Source: Thinopyrum elongatum (lineage: Eukaryota; Streptophyta; Magnoliopsida; Poales; Poaceae). Taken from it: 64,000 nt of DNA. Numbering within the stretch: the stretch's first letter is position 1; each line of letters opens with the position of its first letter. A model generated the notes under the pieces. That model was given only the letters and a program-made list of their open reading frames with translations. It was not told the DNA's origin and did not search any database. The position numbers and the translations under genes are program-made. Below are positions 1 through 11,557 of this stretch, piece by piece. The stretch covers positions 15,439,927 through 15,503,926 of the forward strand of contig CM022301.1 in assembly GCA_011799875.1 (NCBI GenBank), given 5' to 3'.

Positions 1-2
1 TT

Positions 3-230
3 GTAGGCTCCACTTCCGGGTGTGATCTTCTTTCCTTTTTGGATGTGTACTCTGAGTACCATCAGATATTCATGTCCAAGGAAGATGAAGAGAAGACAGC
101 GTTCATAACTCCATGTGGCACGTACTGCTTTGTACGCATGCCTTTCGGGTTAAAGAGCGCAGGATCCACTTTTGCAAGAGCAGTACAGATTGGTTTCAAA
201 CCACAGCTGCACAGAAACGTAGAATCTTAT
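3..230 (+). pseudogene. Gypsy reverse transcriptase, N-terminal fragment
   Basis: The open frame carries the RT palm start, LDVYSEYHQI (first catalytic Asp), then TAFITPCGTYCFVRMPFGL, the usual Gypsy block, and ends VESY. The final TAT codon is the Tyr of the YMDD motif, and the next codon is displaced to 1730 by the solo LTR. The usual Gly of DxYSGYHQI is Glu here. It encoded the polymerase that copies element RNA into DNA. It is broken by the insertion and by later stops. Confidence 0.93.
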
Positions 231-1724
231 TGATACGTCCATTTTGCATCATGATTTTATATTGATATTTATTGCATTATGGGATGTTATTACACATTAT
301 GGTACAATACTTATGCCTTTTCTCTCTTATTTTACAAGGTTTACATGAAGAGGGAGAATGCCGGCAGCTGGAATTCTAGACTGGAAAAGGAGCAAACCTG
401 AGAGACCTATTATGCACAACTCCAAAAGTCCTGAAAATTTACGGAGAATAATTTTGGAATATATAAAAAATATTGGGCAAAGAAAATACCAGAGGGGACC
501 CACCAGGAGGTCACAAGCCTGGGGGGCGCGCCCTACCCCCCTGGGCGTGCCCCTATGGCTTGTGGGCCCCCTGGCAGGCCTCCGGTGCCCATCTTCTACT
601 ATATGATGTGTTTTGACCTGGAAAAAAATCAGAAGAGAGCTTTCGGGACGAAGCACCACCGTCTCGAGGCGGAACCTGGGCAGAAGCAATGTAGGGCTCT
701 GGCGAAGCTGTTCTGCCGGGGAAACTTCCCTCCCGGAGGGGGAAATCGAAGCCATCGTCATCACCAATGATCCTCTCATCGAGAGGGGGTCAATCTCCAT
801 CAACATCTTCACCAGCACCATCTCCTCTCCAAACCCTAGTTCATCTCTTGTATCCGATCTTTGTCTCAAAACCTCAGATTGGTACCTGTGGGTTGCTAGT
901 AGTGTTGATTACTCCTTGTAGTTGATGCTAGTTGGTTTATTCGGTGGAAGATCATATGTTCAGATCCTTAATGATAATTATTACTCCTATAATTATGAAC
1001 ATGAATATACTTTGTGAGTAGTTACGTTTGTTCCCGAGGACATGGGAGAAGTCTTGTTATAAGTAATCATGTGAATTTGGTATTAGTTCGATATTTTGAT
1101 GAGATGTATGTTGTCTTTCCTCTCGTGGTGTTATGTGAACGTCGACTACATGACACTTCACCATTGTTTGGGCCTAGGGGAAGGCATTGGGAAGTAATAA
1201 GTAGATGATGGGTTGCTAGAGTGGCAGAAGCTTAAACCCTAGTTTATGCGTTGCTTCGTAAGGGGCTGATTTGGATCCATGTGTTTCATGCTGTGGTTAG
1301 ATTTATCTTAATTCTTCTTTCGTAGTTGCGGATGCTTGCGAGAGGGGTTAATAATAAGTGAGAGGCTTGTCCAAGTAAGGACAGCACCCAAGCACTGGTC
1401 CACCCACATATGAGCATGATGAAAACTAGCTTGACAGTAATTCCCATGTGTCCTCGGGAGCGCTTTGCTTTAGATAAGAGTTCGTCCAGGCTTGTCCTTT
1501 GCTACAAAAAGGATTGCGCCACCTTGCTGCACCTTTGCTACACTTGTTACTTGCTACCCATTACGAATTATCTTATCACAAAACTATCTGTTACCAATAA
1601 TTTCAGTGCTTGCAGAGAATACCTTGGTGAAAACCGCTTGTCATTTCCTTCTGCTCCTCGTTGGGTTCGACACTCTTACTTATCGAAAGGACTACGATAG
1701 GTCCCCTATACTTGTGGGTCATCA
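231..1724. mobile_element. Solo LTR (1494 bp) inserted in Gypsy RT
   Basis: Begins TGATACGTCC and ends GGGTCATCA, so termini are TGAT...ATCA. It is flanked by a perfect 5-bp duplication CTTAT at 226-230 and 1725-1729. There is no internal coding region or second LTR, so this is a solo LTR left by LTR-LTR recombination. I recognise it as a common Triticeae LTR type but cannot name the family with certainty. Short ORFs inside it are not genes. Confidence 0.92.
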
Positions 1725-2721
1725 CTTATATGGATGATATAGTGGTCAAAACTAAGGACAAATCGACACTCATTCAAGATTTGGAAGAGACCTTTGCAAA
1801 CTTGCGCAAAATTAATTTGAAGTTAAACCCTGAGAAGTGTGTGTTTGGCGTTCCCTCCGGCAAGCTACATGGTTTCTTTGTGTCTCACCAAGGGATAGAG
1901 GCCAACCCCGACAAGATCAGAGCGATTGGGCAGATACAAGCACCCAAGACTGTCAAGGATGTGCGGCGCTTAACTGGATGCGTTGCCGTGCTGAGCAGGT
2001 TCATTTCCAAGTCTGCCGAACATGCTTTGCCTTTCTTCAAAATTTTGAAGAAGGCAGGTCTGATGAAGTGGACCTGGGAGGCAGAAGCAGCGCTGCAAGT
2101 CCTAAAAGCCTACCTTTCCTCTGCTCCCACCTTAGTCGCTCCTAAACAACAAGAGCCATTGCTGCTATACTTAGCAGCGACGAACCAAGTGGTTAGTGCA
2201 GCGCTAGTGGCGTAGCAGGAAGTAGATGAGGAAGTAGCTTCTGCGATTGTTCCCTCTGGAGGCGAAACTGAACCAGTCACGACAGGGTTGGACACAGATC
2301 AAAGGGAAGCAGAGCAAGTTAACAAAGGCAATCCCAAGACTGCGGCAAGGAAGAAAGTGGTGCAATGGCCAGTGTACTTTGTCAGCTCCCTATTATAGGG
2401 GGCTAGGTCAGGGTACTCTGGAGTGCAAAAGCTGATCTTTGGCCACATCATGGCCTTGAGGAAACTACGCCACTACTTCCAAGCCCACGAGATCACAGTT
2501 GTCACCCGTTTCCCACTGCAGCGCATACTGAGGAACCCCGAAGCTACCGGCAAGATAGTTGAATGGGCACTAGAGCTGACAACTTTGGCCTGAAGTACGA
2601 AAGTAGCTCAACCATTCAGAGCAGAGCGTTAGCGGAGTTCATTGCAGAATGGACACCCACTCCAGATGAAGAAATACCAGAGACAGTTATCCCCGGCAAG
2701 GAAGCGCCTCAAGAATAGACC
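1725..2721 (+). pseudogene. Gypsy reverse transcriptase C-terminal part and connection region
   Basis: After the CTTAT duplication the frame resumes with MDDIVVKTK, which completes the YMDD catalytic motif, then LKLNPEKCVFGV and GFFVSHQGIEANPDKI, the thumb region typical of Gypsy RT. It continues through the connection domain (LRHYFQAHEITVVT). In-frame stops occur at 2213-2215 (TAG) and near 2396 (TAG). A one-base deletion near 2585 shifts the frame: TTLA is read where the family has TTFGLKYE. A further TAG sits just before the RNase H domain near 2716. Confidence 0.9.
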
Positions 2722-3042
2722 ATGCACTTTGATGGTGCTTTCTCGTTGCAGGGCGCTGGAGCTGGCGTGCTTCTTGTTGCACCCACTGGTGAGAATCTCA
2801 AGTATGTAGTCCAAATGCACTTCCCCCAGGAGAAGGCCACCAACAACACTGCTGAGTATGAGGGGCTCCTTGCCAGGCTCAGAATTGCGGTGGAGTTGGG
2901 AATCAAGAAATTGGTCATCCGTGGAGACTCGCAGCTTGTGGTGAGACAAGTCAATAAGGATTACCAAAGTCCGTTGATGGAGGCATACGTAGAGGAAGTG
3001 AGAAAGTTGTAGGAGCACTTTGATGGATTACAAACAGAGCAC
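2722..3042 (+). pseudogene. Gypsy RNase H domain
   Basis: Reads MHFDGAFSLQGAGAGVLL, NNTAEYEGLLARLRIA and VIRGDSQLVVRQV. These are the Asp, Glu and Asp catalytic segments of a plant-type RNase H. The domain degrades the RNA strand of the RNA-DNA hybrid during reverse transcription. A TAG at 3010-3012 interrupts the frame, which otherwise continues into the integrase region. It belongs to the same decayed pol as the RT fragments. Confidence 0.88.
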
Positions 3043-4607
3043 GTGCCACGTGCAGAAAACAACATTGCTGATCATTTATCAAAGTGCGATGCACAAAAGC
3101 TCCCTCTAGAACCAGGAACTTTTGTCCTCCATGTAACTCAACCATCAGTTTCCCCTTCAATGATGACCAGAAAAAGGAGGAAGTTGGACCCCGGCAAGTA
3201 TCTCCCGGTAGGGCTTCCCGAAGCTACTGGTAGAGAGGCTGCCGGGAACAACTCTGCTTCGGTTGGTGAGCAGCACCCTCCCGCGGAACCACAAGTTCTT
3301 GTGGTCGAGGTGAGCACTCCCACGAATGAGGAGGTGCCATTAGTCCTTGTTGTTGAGCCCCAGGCTCCAACTTGGGTGCGGCACATAGTCCATTTCCTTC
3401 AAACAGGAGAACTTCCCGAAGAGCAAGAAGAAGCTGAAAGAGTAGCCCGAAGGTCCAATATGTACCAGTTTATCGATGATACACTATACAGGAAAAGGCC
3501 GAATGGTGTGAAATTGAAGTGCATTTGCAGAGAAGATGGACAAAAGGTGCTAGCAGAGATACATGGGTGTATGTGTGGCTCTCATATTGGATCAAGGACC
3601 CTGGATGGAAAAGCCTTCCGGCAGGGTTTCTACTGGCCCACAGCCCTCCAGGATGCAACTGAGCTAGTCACCAAATGTGAAACCTGCAAGTTGCACTCCA
3701 TGAACATCCATCAACCAGCTCAAACTCTCCAGACGATCCCTTTATCCTGGCCATTTTCGGTCTGGGGGCTCGACATCTTGGGCCCCTTCCCCCATGCCAC
3801 CAGGGGCTTTGAATTCTTGTACGTTGCAATCGACAAGTTTACAAAGTGGCTGGAAGTGGAGTCAGTGAGGAAGGTGACCGCGCAGTCAGCTATCAAGTTC
3901 TTGAAAGGATTGGTGTGCCATTTTGGAGTACCCGCCAGAGTGATCACCGATAATGGCACCCAATTCATGAGCCGCGCCTTCATGCAGTACATACAAAACC
4001 TTGGGAGCAAGGTCTCTTTCGCCTCAGTTACTCATCCCCGGAGCAATGAACAAGCTGAAAGGATGAACGCTGAAATGTTGCATGGGCTCAAGACAAGAAC
4101 GTTTGACAAGTTGCAGAAGTGCGGCAGACGTTGGATCGATGAGCTGCCGGTGGTTCTTTGGTCCCTCCGTACGACACCGAATCGAGCCATCAGCCAGACT
4201 CCCTTCTCCCTAGTCTATGGGGCAGAAGCAGTGTTCCCCACGGAACTCATATACGGGTCACCTTGAGTACTTACCTACGATTAAGTAGAGCAAGAGCAGC
4301 TTCGGCATGATGATGCCATGCTCCTAGAGGAAGATCATCTCCGGGCCGCTGTGCGTGCTGCATGCTACCAGCAAGCCTTGCGCCGCTATCATAGCCACAA
4401 GATTCATGCCCGGAGCCTTGAGGAAGGCGACCTTGTCCTTAGGCATGTTCAATCTGCCAAGGGTTCCAACAAGTTGACGCGAAGTGGGAAGGCCCTTACC
4501 GGGTAGTACGAGTCACCAGACCTGGCGCAGTCCGTCTGGAGACCGAAGATGGCATTAAGGTGCAAAACTCATGGAATATTGAGCATCTTCGCAAGTTCTA
4601 CTCGTAA
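3043..4607 (+). pseudogene. Gypsy integrase
   Basis: A long open stretch (3043-4266) holds a zinc-binding N-terminal region with H and C residues (GCMCGSHIGSRTL, CETCKLHS), then a DDE core: GLDILGPFP (first Asp), VITDNGTQF (second Asp) and SNEQAERMN (Glu). A TGA ends it at 4264-4266, where LIYGSP should continue. The frame reopens at 4318. Around 4475-4482 a one-base shift is needed to reach the C-terminal KWEGPYRVV block, which ends at TAA 4605-4607. The protein would join element cDNA to host DNA. It is inactive as it stands. Confidence 0.92.
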
Positions 4608-4751
4608 GGCGCGGCTGCCGGGCTCAACCCCGGCAACCACCTTTTGTACAAGCCTTGCCGATGTGCATGTAACCCTTTGTACAAAGCCAGGCGCAGACCC
4701 TGTGCAAAGATAATAAAACGAAGCGTTCGTGCATAAAACTTGCATGCATGT

Positions 4752-6495
4752 TGAAGGAAATATGCCCTAGAGGCAATAATAAAGTTGTTATTTTATATTT
4801 CCTTATATCATGATAAATGTTTATTATTCATGCTAGAATTGTATTAACCGGAAACTTGATACATGTGTGGATACATAGACAAAACACCGTCTCCCTAGTA
4901 AGCCTCTACTAGACTAGCTCGTTAATCAAAGATGGTTAAGTTTCCTAACCATAGACATGTGTTGTCATTCGATGAACGGGATCACATCATCAAGAGAATG
5001 ATGTGATGGACAGGACCCATCCGTTAGCTTAGCATTATGATCGTTCAGTTTTATTGCTATAGCTTTCTTCATGTCATATACATATTCCTTTGACTATGAG
5101 ATTATGCGACTCTCGGATACTGGAGGAATACCTTGTGTGCTATCAAACGTCACAACGTAACTGGGTGATTATAAAGATGCTCTACAGGTATCTCCGAGGG
5201 TGTTTGTTGGGTTGGCATAGATCGTCAATAGGATTTGTCACTCCGAGTATCGGAGAGGTATCTCTGGGCCCTCTCGGTAATGCACATCATAATAAGCCTT
5301 GCAAGCAATGTGACTAATGAGTTAGTTGCAGGATGTTGTATTATGGAACGAGTAAAGAGACTTGCCGGTAACGAGATTGAACTAGGTATGAAGATACCGA
5401 CGATCGAATCTCGGGCAAGTAACATACCGATGACAAAGGGCACAACGTATGTTGTCATTGCGGTACGACCGATAAAGATCTTCGTAGAATATGTGGGAGC
5501 CAATACGAGCATCTAGGTTCTGCTATTGGTTATTGACCGGAGAGGTGTCTCGGTCATGTCTACATAGTTCTCGAACCCGTAGGGTCCACACGCTTAACGT
5601 TCGATGACGATTTGTATTATATGAGTTATGTGATTTGGTGACTGAATGTTGTTCGGAGTCCCGGATGAGATCACGGACATGATGAGGAGTCTCAAAATGG
5701 TCGAGAGATAAAGATTGATATATTGGATGATAGTATTCGGACACCGGAAGTGTTCCGGAGTGTATCGGGTACATATCGGAGTACCGGGGGGTTACCGGAA
5801 CCCCCCGGGTGGAAATATGGGCCATATGGGCCATAGGAGGGAGGCACACCAGCCCACATAGGGGTGGCGCGCCCCCCACAAGGGAGGAGTCCGAATTGGA
5901 CTAGGGGAGGGGGCGGCGCCCCCCTTTCCTTCTTCCTCTCTCTCTCCTTCCCCCTTTCCCCCTACGATAAAAGGAAGGGGGGCCGAATCCTACTAGGAGC
6001 CCAAGTAGGACTCCTCCTACTTGGGGCGTGCCTAGGACCGGCCTCCTCCCCTCTCCCTCCTTTATATACGGGAGTGGGGGGCGCCTCTAACACACATCAA
6101 TTGTTCCAAGCCGTGTGTGGCACCCCCCTCCATGGTTTACTCCTCCGGTCATATTCATGTAGTGCTTAGGCGAAGCCCTGCCCAAATCACTTCACCATCA
6201 CCGTCACCACGCCGTCGTGCTGACGGAACTCTCCCTCGACACTTTGCTGGATCAAGAGTTCAAGGGACGTCATCGAGCTGAACGTGTATAGAACTCGGAG
6301 GTGCCGTACGTTCGGTGCTTGATCGGTCGGAACGAGAAGAAGTTCGACTACATCAACCGCGTTAACAAATGCTTCCGCTTTCGGTCTACGAGGGTATGTG
6401 GACACACTCTCCCCCTCTCGTTGCTATGCATCTCCTAGATAGATCTTGCGTGAGCGTAGGAAAGTTTTTGAAATTGCATGCTACGTTCCCCAACA
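4752..6495 (+). repeat. 5' LTR of Copia element 1
   Basis: Starts TGAAGGAAATATG and ends CCCCAACA. Contains a TATA-like TTTATATACGG at about 6061-6071, where transcription of the element would start. GC-rich ORFs inside the LTR are shadows. Confidence 0.94.
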
Positions 6496-6496
6496 G

Positions 6497-6510
6497 TGGC
6501 ATCCGAGCCA
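6497..6510 (+). other. Primer binding site, Copia element 1
   Basis: TGGCATCCGAGCCA lies one base after the LTR. It resembles the TGGTATCAGAGC site complementary to initiator Met-tRNA, with substitutions. Confidence 0.8.
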
Positions 6511-7716
6511 GGTCTATGCGTAGATGATATGCACGGGTAGAACACAAAGAGTTGTGGGCGGTGATAGTCATACTGCTTACCACCAACGTCTTATTTTGAT
6601 TCGGCGGTATTGTTGGATGAAGCGGCCCGGACCAACCTTACATGACCATGTTCATGAGACCGGTTCCACCAACAGACATGCAACTAGTTTTACATAAAGG
6701 TGGCTGGCGCGTGTCTGTTTCTCCAACTTTAGTTGAATCGAATTTGACTACGGTCGGTCCTTGTTGAAGGTTAAAACAGCAAACTTGACAAAACACCGTT
6801 GTGGTTTTGATGCGTAGGTAAGAAAGGTTCTTGCTAGAAGCCCATAGTAGCCACGTAAAACTTGCAAAAACAAAGTAGAGGACGTCTAACTTGTCTTTGC
6901 AAGGCATGTTGTGATTTGATATGGTCAAGACATGATGTGATATACGTTGTTGTATGAGATGATCATGTTTTGTAAAAGTTATCGGCAACTGGCAGGAGCC
7001 TTATGGTTGTCGCTTTATTGTATGAAATGCAAACACCATGTAATTGCTTTACTTTATCACTATGCGTTAGCGATAGTTGTAGAAGCAATAGTTGGTGAGA
7101 CGATGACGGTGCTTTGGAGATGGAGATCAAAGGCACAAGATGATGATGGCCATATCATGTCACATATTTTGATTGCATGTGATGTTTATCTTTTGTGCAT
7201 CTTATTTTGCTTAGTACGGCGGTAGCATTATAAGATGATCCCTTACTAAAATTTCAAGGTATAAGTGTTCTCCCCGAGTATGCACCATTGCGACAGTTCG
7301 TCGTGCTGAGACACCACATGATGATCGGGTGTGATAGGCTCTACGTTCACATACAACGGGTGCAAGACAGTTTTGCACATGCGGAATACTCAGGTTAAAC
7401 TTGACGAGCCTAGCATGTACAGACATGGCCTCGGAACACTGGAGATCGAAAGGTCGAACGTGAATCATATTGTAGATATGATCAACATAGAGATGTTCAC
7501 CATTGATGACTACTCCATCTCACGTGATGAACGGACATGGTTTAGTTGATTTGGATCACGTATCATTTAGATGACTTGAGGGATGTCTATCTAAGTGGGA
7601 GTTCATTAGTAATTTGATTAATTGAACTTTAATTTATCATGAACATAGTCCTGATAGTATTTGCCAATTATGTTGTAGATCAATAGCTCACGTTGTAGCT
7701 CCCCTTTGTTTTTGAT
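6511..7716 (+). other. Untranslated leader of Copia element 1
   Basis: About 1.2 kb between the primer site and gag with no supported ORF. The same leader, co-linear, lies at 50008-51220 in Copia element 3, so it is a family feature and not an insertion. Confidence 0.75.
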
Positions 7717-8735
7717 ATGTTCCTAGAGAAAACAAAGTTGAAAGATGATAGTAGCAATGATGCGGACTGGGTCCATGATCTAAGGATTATCCTCGTTGCA
7801 GCACAGAAGAATTATGTCCTTGATGCACCGCTAGGTGACAAACTTGTTGCAGGAGCAGATACAGACGTTATGAACGTTTTGCAAGCTCGATATGATGACT
7901 ACTTGATAGTTTAGTGCGCCATGCTTTACGGCTTAGAACCAGGACTTCAAAAACGTTTTGAACACAACGGAGCATATGAGATGTTCCAAGAGCTGAAATT
8001 GGTATATCAGACTCATGCCCGTGTCGAGAGGTATGAGACCTCTGACAAGTACTTTGCCTACAAGATGGACCAGAATAGCTCAGCTAGTGAGCATGTGCTC
8101 AGAATGTCTGGGTACTACAATCGCTTGAATCAAGTGGAAGATAATCTTCCAGATAAGATAGTGATTGACAGAGTTCTCTAGTCACTATCACTAAGTTACT
8201 AGAACTTTGTGATGAACTATAATATGCAAGGGATGACAAAAACGATTCCCAAGCTCTTTGCGATGCTGAAATCGGCGAAGGTAGAAATCAAGAAATAGCA
8301 TCAAGTGTTGATGGTTAACAAGACCACTAGTTTCAAGAAAAAGGGCAAGGGAAAGAAAGGGAACTTCAAGAAGAATGACAAGCAAGTTGCCACTCCCATG
8401 AAGAAGCCCAAAGCTAGACCCAAACCTGAAACTGAGTGCTTATACTGCAAAGGGAATGGTCACTAGAAGCGGAACTGCCCCAAATACTTGGCGGATAAGA
8501 AGGATGGCAAAGTGAACAAAGGTATATTTGATATACAGATTATTGATGTGTACCATAATAGTGTTCGTAGTAGCCCCTGGGTATTTGATACCGGTTCAGT
8601 TGCTAAGATTAGTAACTTGAAATAGGAGTTGTAGAATGAACAGAGACTAGTTAAGGGTGAGGTGACGATGTGTGTTGGAAGTGATTCCAAGGTTGATACG
8701 ATCACCATCGCACACTCCCTCTACCTTCGGGATTA
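7717..8735 (+). pseudogene. Copia gag and protease remnant, element 1
   Basis: Fragments read FLEKTKLKDDSS, AMLYGLEPGLQKRFEHNG and MVNKTTSFKKKGK, all alignable to the better copy at 51221-52369. A zinc knuckle CLYCKGNGH lies near 8437 and a protease WVFDTGS near 8580. Stops include TAG at 7912-7914, 8179-8181 and 8296-8298, and one inside the zinc knuckle near 8464. The start Met of the family is missing. Function was RNA packaging (gag) and polyprotein cleavage (protease). Confidence 0.88.
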
Positions 8736-11330
8736 GTGTTGAACCTAAATAAATGTTATTTGGTGTTTGCGTTGAGCATGAATATGATTAGATCATGTTT
8801 ATTGCAATACGGTTATTCATTTAAGTCAGAGAATAATTGTTGTTCTGTTTACATGAATAAAACCTTCTATGGTCATACACCCAGTGTGAATGGTTTATTG
8901 AATCTCGATCGTAGTGATACACATATTCATAATATTGATGCCAAAAGATGCAAAGTTAATAATGATAGTGCAACATACTTGTGGCATTGCCGTTTAGGTC
9001 ATATTGGTGTAAAGCGCATGAAGAAACTCCATGTAGATGGGCTTTTGGAATCACTTGATTATGAATCATTTGATACTTGCGAACCATGCCTCATGGGCAA
9101 GATGACTAAAACTCCGTTCTCCGGAACAGTGGAGCGAGCTAATGACTTATTGGAAATAATACATACCGATGTATGCGGTCCGATGAGTATTGAGGCTCGC
9201 GGCGGTTATCGTTATTTTCTAACCTTCACAGATGATTTGAGCAGATATGGGTATATCTACTTAATGAAACACAAGTCTGAAACATTTGAAAAGTTCAAAG
9301 AATTTTAGAATAAAGTGGAGAATCATCGTAACAAGAAAATAAAGTTTCTACGATCTGATCGCGGAGGCAAATATTTGAGTTATGAGTTTGGCCTTCATTT
9401 AAAACAATGTGGAATAGTTTCACAACTCACGCCACCTAGAACACCACAGCGTAATGGTGTGTCCGAACGTCGTAACCGTACTTTATTAGATATGGTGCGA
9501 TCTATGATGTTTCTTACCGATATACCACTATCGTTTTGGGCTTATGCATTAGAGACATTTGCATTCACGTTAAATTGGGCAACATCTAAATCCATTGAGA
9601 TGACACCGTATGAACTATGGTTTGGCAAGAAACCTAAGCTGTCATTTCTTAATGTTTGGGGATGCGATGCTTATGTCAAAAGGCTTCAGCCAGATAAGCT
9701 CGAACCCAAATCCGAGAAGTGCGTCTTCATAGGATACCCAAAAGAAACAATTGGGTACACCTTCTACCACAGATCCGTAGGCAGGATCTTTGTTGCCAAG
9801 AATGGAATGTTTCTAGAGAAGGAGTTTCTCTCGAAAGAAGTGAGTGGGAGGGAAGTAGAACTTGATGAGGTAATTATACCTCCTCTCGAATTGGAAAGTA
9901 GCTCATCACAGAAAACCGTTCCCGTGATGCCTACACCAACTAGAGAGGAAGCTAATGATAATGATCATGAAACTTCAGATCAAGTTACTACCGAACCTCG
10001 TAGGTCAACCGGAGCACGTTCCGCATCAGAGTGGTATGGTAATCCTGTTCTGGAAGTCATGTTACTAGATCACGACGAACCTACGAACTATGAGGAAGCG
10101 ATGATGAGCCCAGATTCCGCAAAATGGCTTGAGGCCATGAAATCTGAGATAGGATCCATGTATGAGAACAAAGTATGGACTTTGGTTGACTTGCCCGATG
10201 ATCGGCAAGCCATAGAGAATAAATGGATCTTCAAGAGGAAGACAGACGCTGATGGTAGTGTTACTATCTACAAAGCTCGAATTGTCGCAAAATGTTTTCG
10301 ACAAGTTCAAGGTGTTGACTACCATGAGATTTTCTCACTCGTATCGATGCTTAAAGTCTGTCTGAATCATGTTAGCAATTGCCGCATTTTATGAAATCTG
10401 GCAAATGGATATCAAAACTGCATTCCTTAATAGGTTTATTAAAGAAGAGTTGTATATGATGCAACCAGAAGGTTTTGTCAATCCTAAAGGTGCTAACAAA
10501 GTGTGCAAGCTCCAGCAATCCATCTATGGACTGGTGCAAGCATCTCGGAGTTGGAATATACGCTTTGATGAGTTGATCAAAGCATATAGTTTTATACAGA
10601 CTTGCGGTGAAGCCTTTATTTACAAGAAAGTGAGTGGGAGCACTACAGCCTTTCTGATAAGTATATGTGAATGACATATTGTTGATCAGGAATGATGTAG
10701 AATTTTTCTGGAAAGCATAAAGGAGTGTTTGAAAGGAGTTTTTCAAAGAAAGACCTCGGTGAAGCTGCTTACATATTGGGCATCAAGATCTATAGAGATA
10801 GATCAAGACGCTTGATAAGACTTTTGATGAGTACATACCTTGATAAGATTTTGAAGGAGTTCAAAATGGATCAGTCAAAGAAAGAGTTCTTGCCTGAGTT
10901 GTAAGGTATGAAGTTGAGTAAGACTCAAAACAGGACCACGGCAGAAGATAGAGAGAGAATGAAAGTCATTCCCTATGCGTCAGCCATAGGTTCAATAAAG
11001 TATGCCATGCTGTATAACAAACATGTTGTGTACCTTGCCATGAGTTTGGCAAGGGGGTACGATAGTGATCCAGAAGTGGATCACTGGATAGCGGTCAAAG
11101 TTATCCTTAGTTACCTAAGAGGACTAAGGAAATATTTCTCGGTTATGGAGGTGATAAAGAGTTCGTCGTAAAGAGTTACTTCAATGCAAGCTTTTACACA
11201 GATCCGGATGACTCTGAGTCTCAATCTGGATACATATTGAAAGTGGGAGCAATTAGCTAGCGTAGCTCCATGCAGAGCATTGTAGACATAGAAAATTTGC
11301 AAAATACATATGGCTCTGATTGTGGCAGAC
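8736..11330 (+). pseudogene. Copia integrase, RT and RNase H remnant, element 1
   Basis: Two long pieces carry the integrase: 8736-9308 with IIHTDVCGPM, and 9315-10394 with LRSDRGGKYL and NGVSERRNRT, interrupted by one TAG at 9306-9308. RT begins near 10100 (IENKWIFKRKT). A frameshift near 10362 moves it to another frame (WQMDIKTAFLNRFIKEELYM). The YVDD region near 10655 is destroyed, reading ISICE and then out of frame. RNase H is mostly gone: 10908-11171 retains only the region before it. The copy is much more degraded than its relative at 52370-55198. Confidence 0.9.
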
Positions 11331-11384
11331 CCGTTGACTAAACTTCTCTCACAAGCAAAACATGATCACACCTTAGTACTCTTT

Positions 11385-11530
11385 GGGTGTTAATCACATA
11401 GCGATGTGTACTAGATTATTGACTATAGTAAACCCTTTGGGTGTTGGTCACATGGCGATGTGAACTATGGGTGTTAATCACATAAAGATGTGAACTATTG
11501 ATGTTAAATCACATGGCGATGTGAACTAGA
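11385..11530 (+). repeat. Short tandem repeats before the 3' LTR of Copia element 1
   Basis: About four imperfect copies of a 35-45-bp unit containing GTGTTAATCACATGGCGATG. They lie between the end of pol and the purine tract at 11547-11556. The corresponding place in element 3 has a single related segment. Confidence 0.75.
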
Positions 11531-11557
11531 TTATTGACTCTAGTGCAAGTGGGAGAC

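Noticed and set aside
1014..1740. Several short plus-strand ORFs in the solo LTR
   Set aside because: They lie in a non-coding LTR and lack any recognisable motif.
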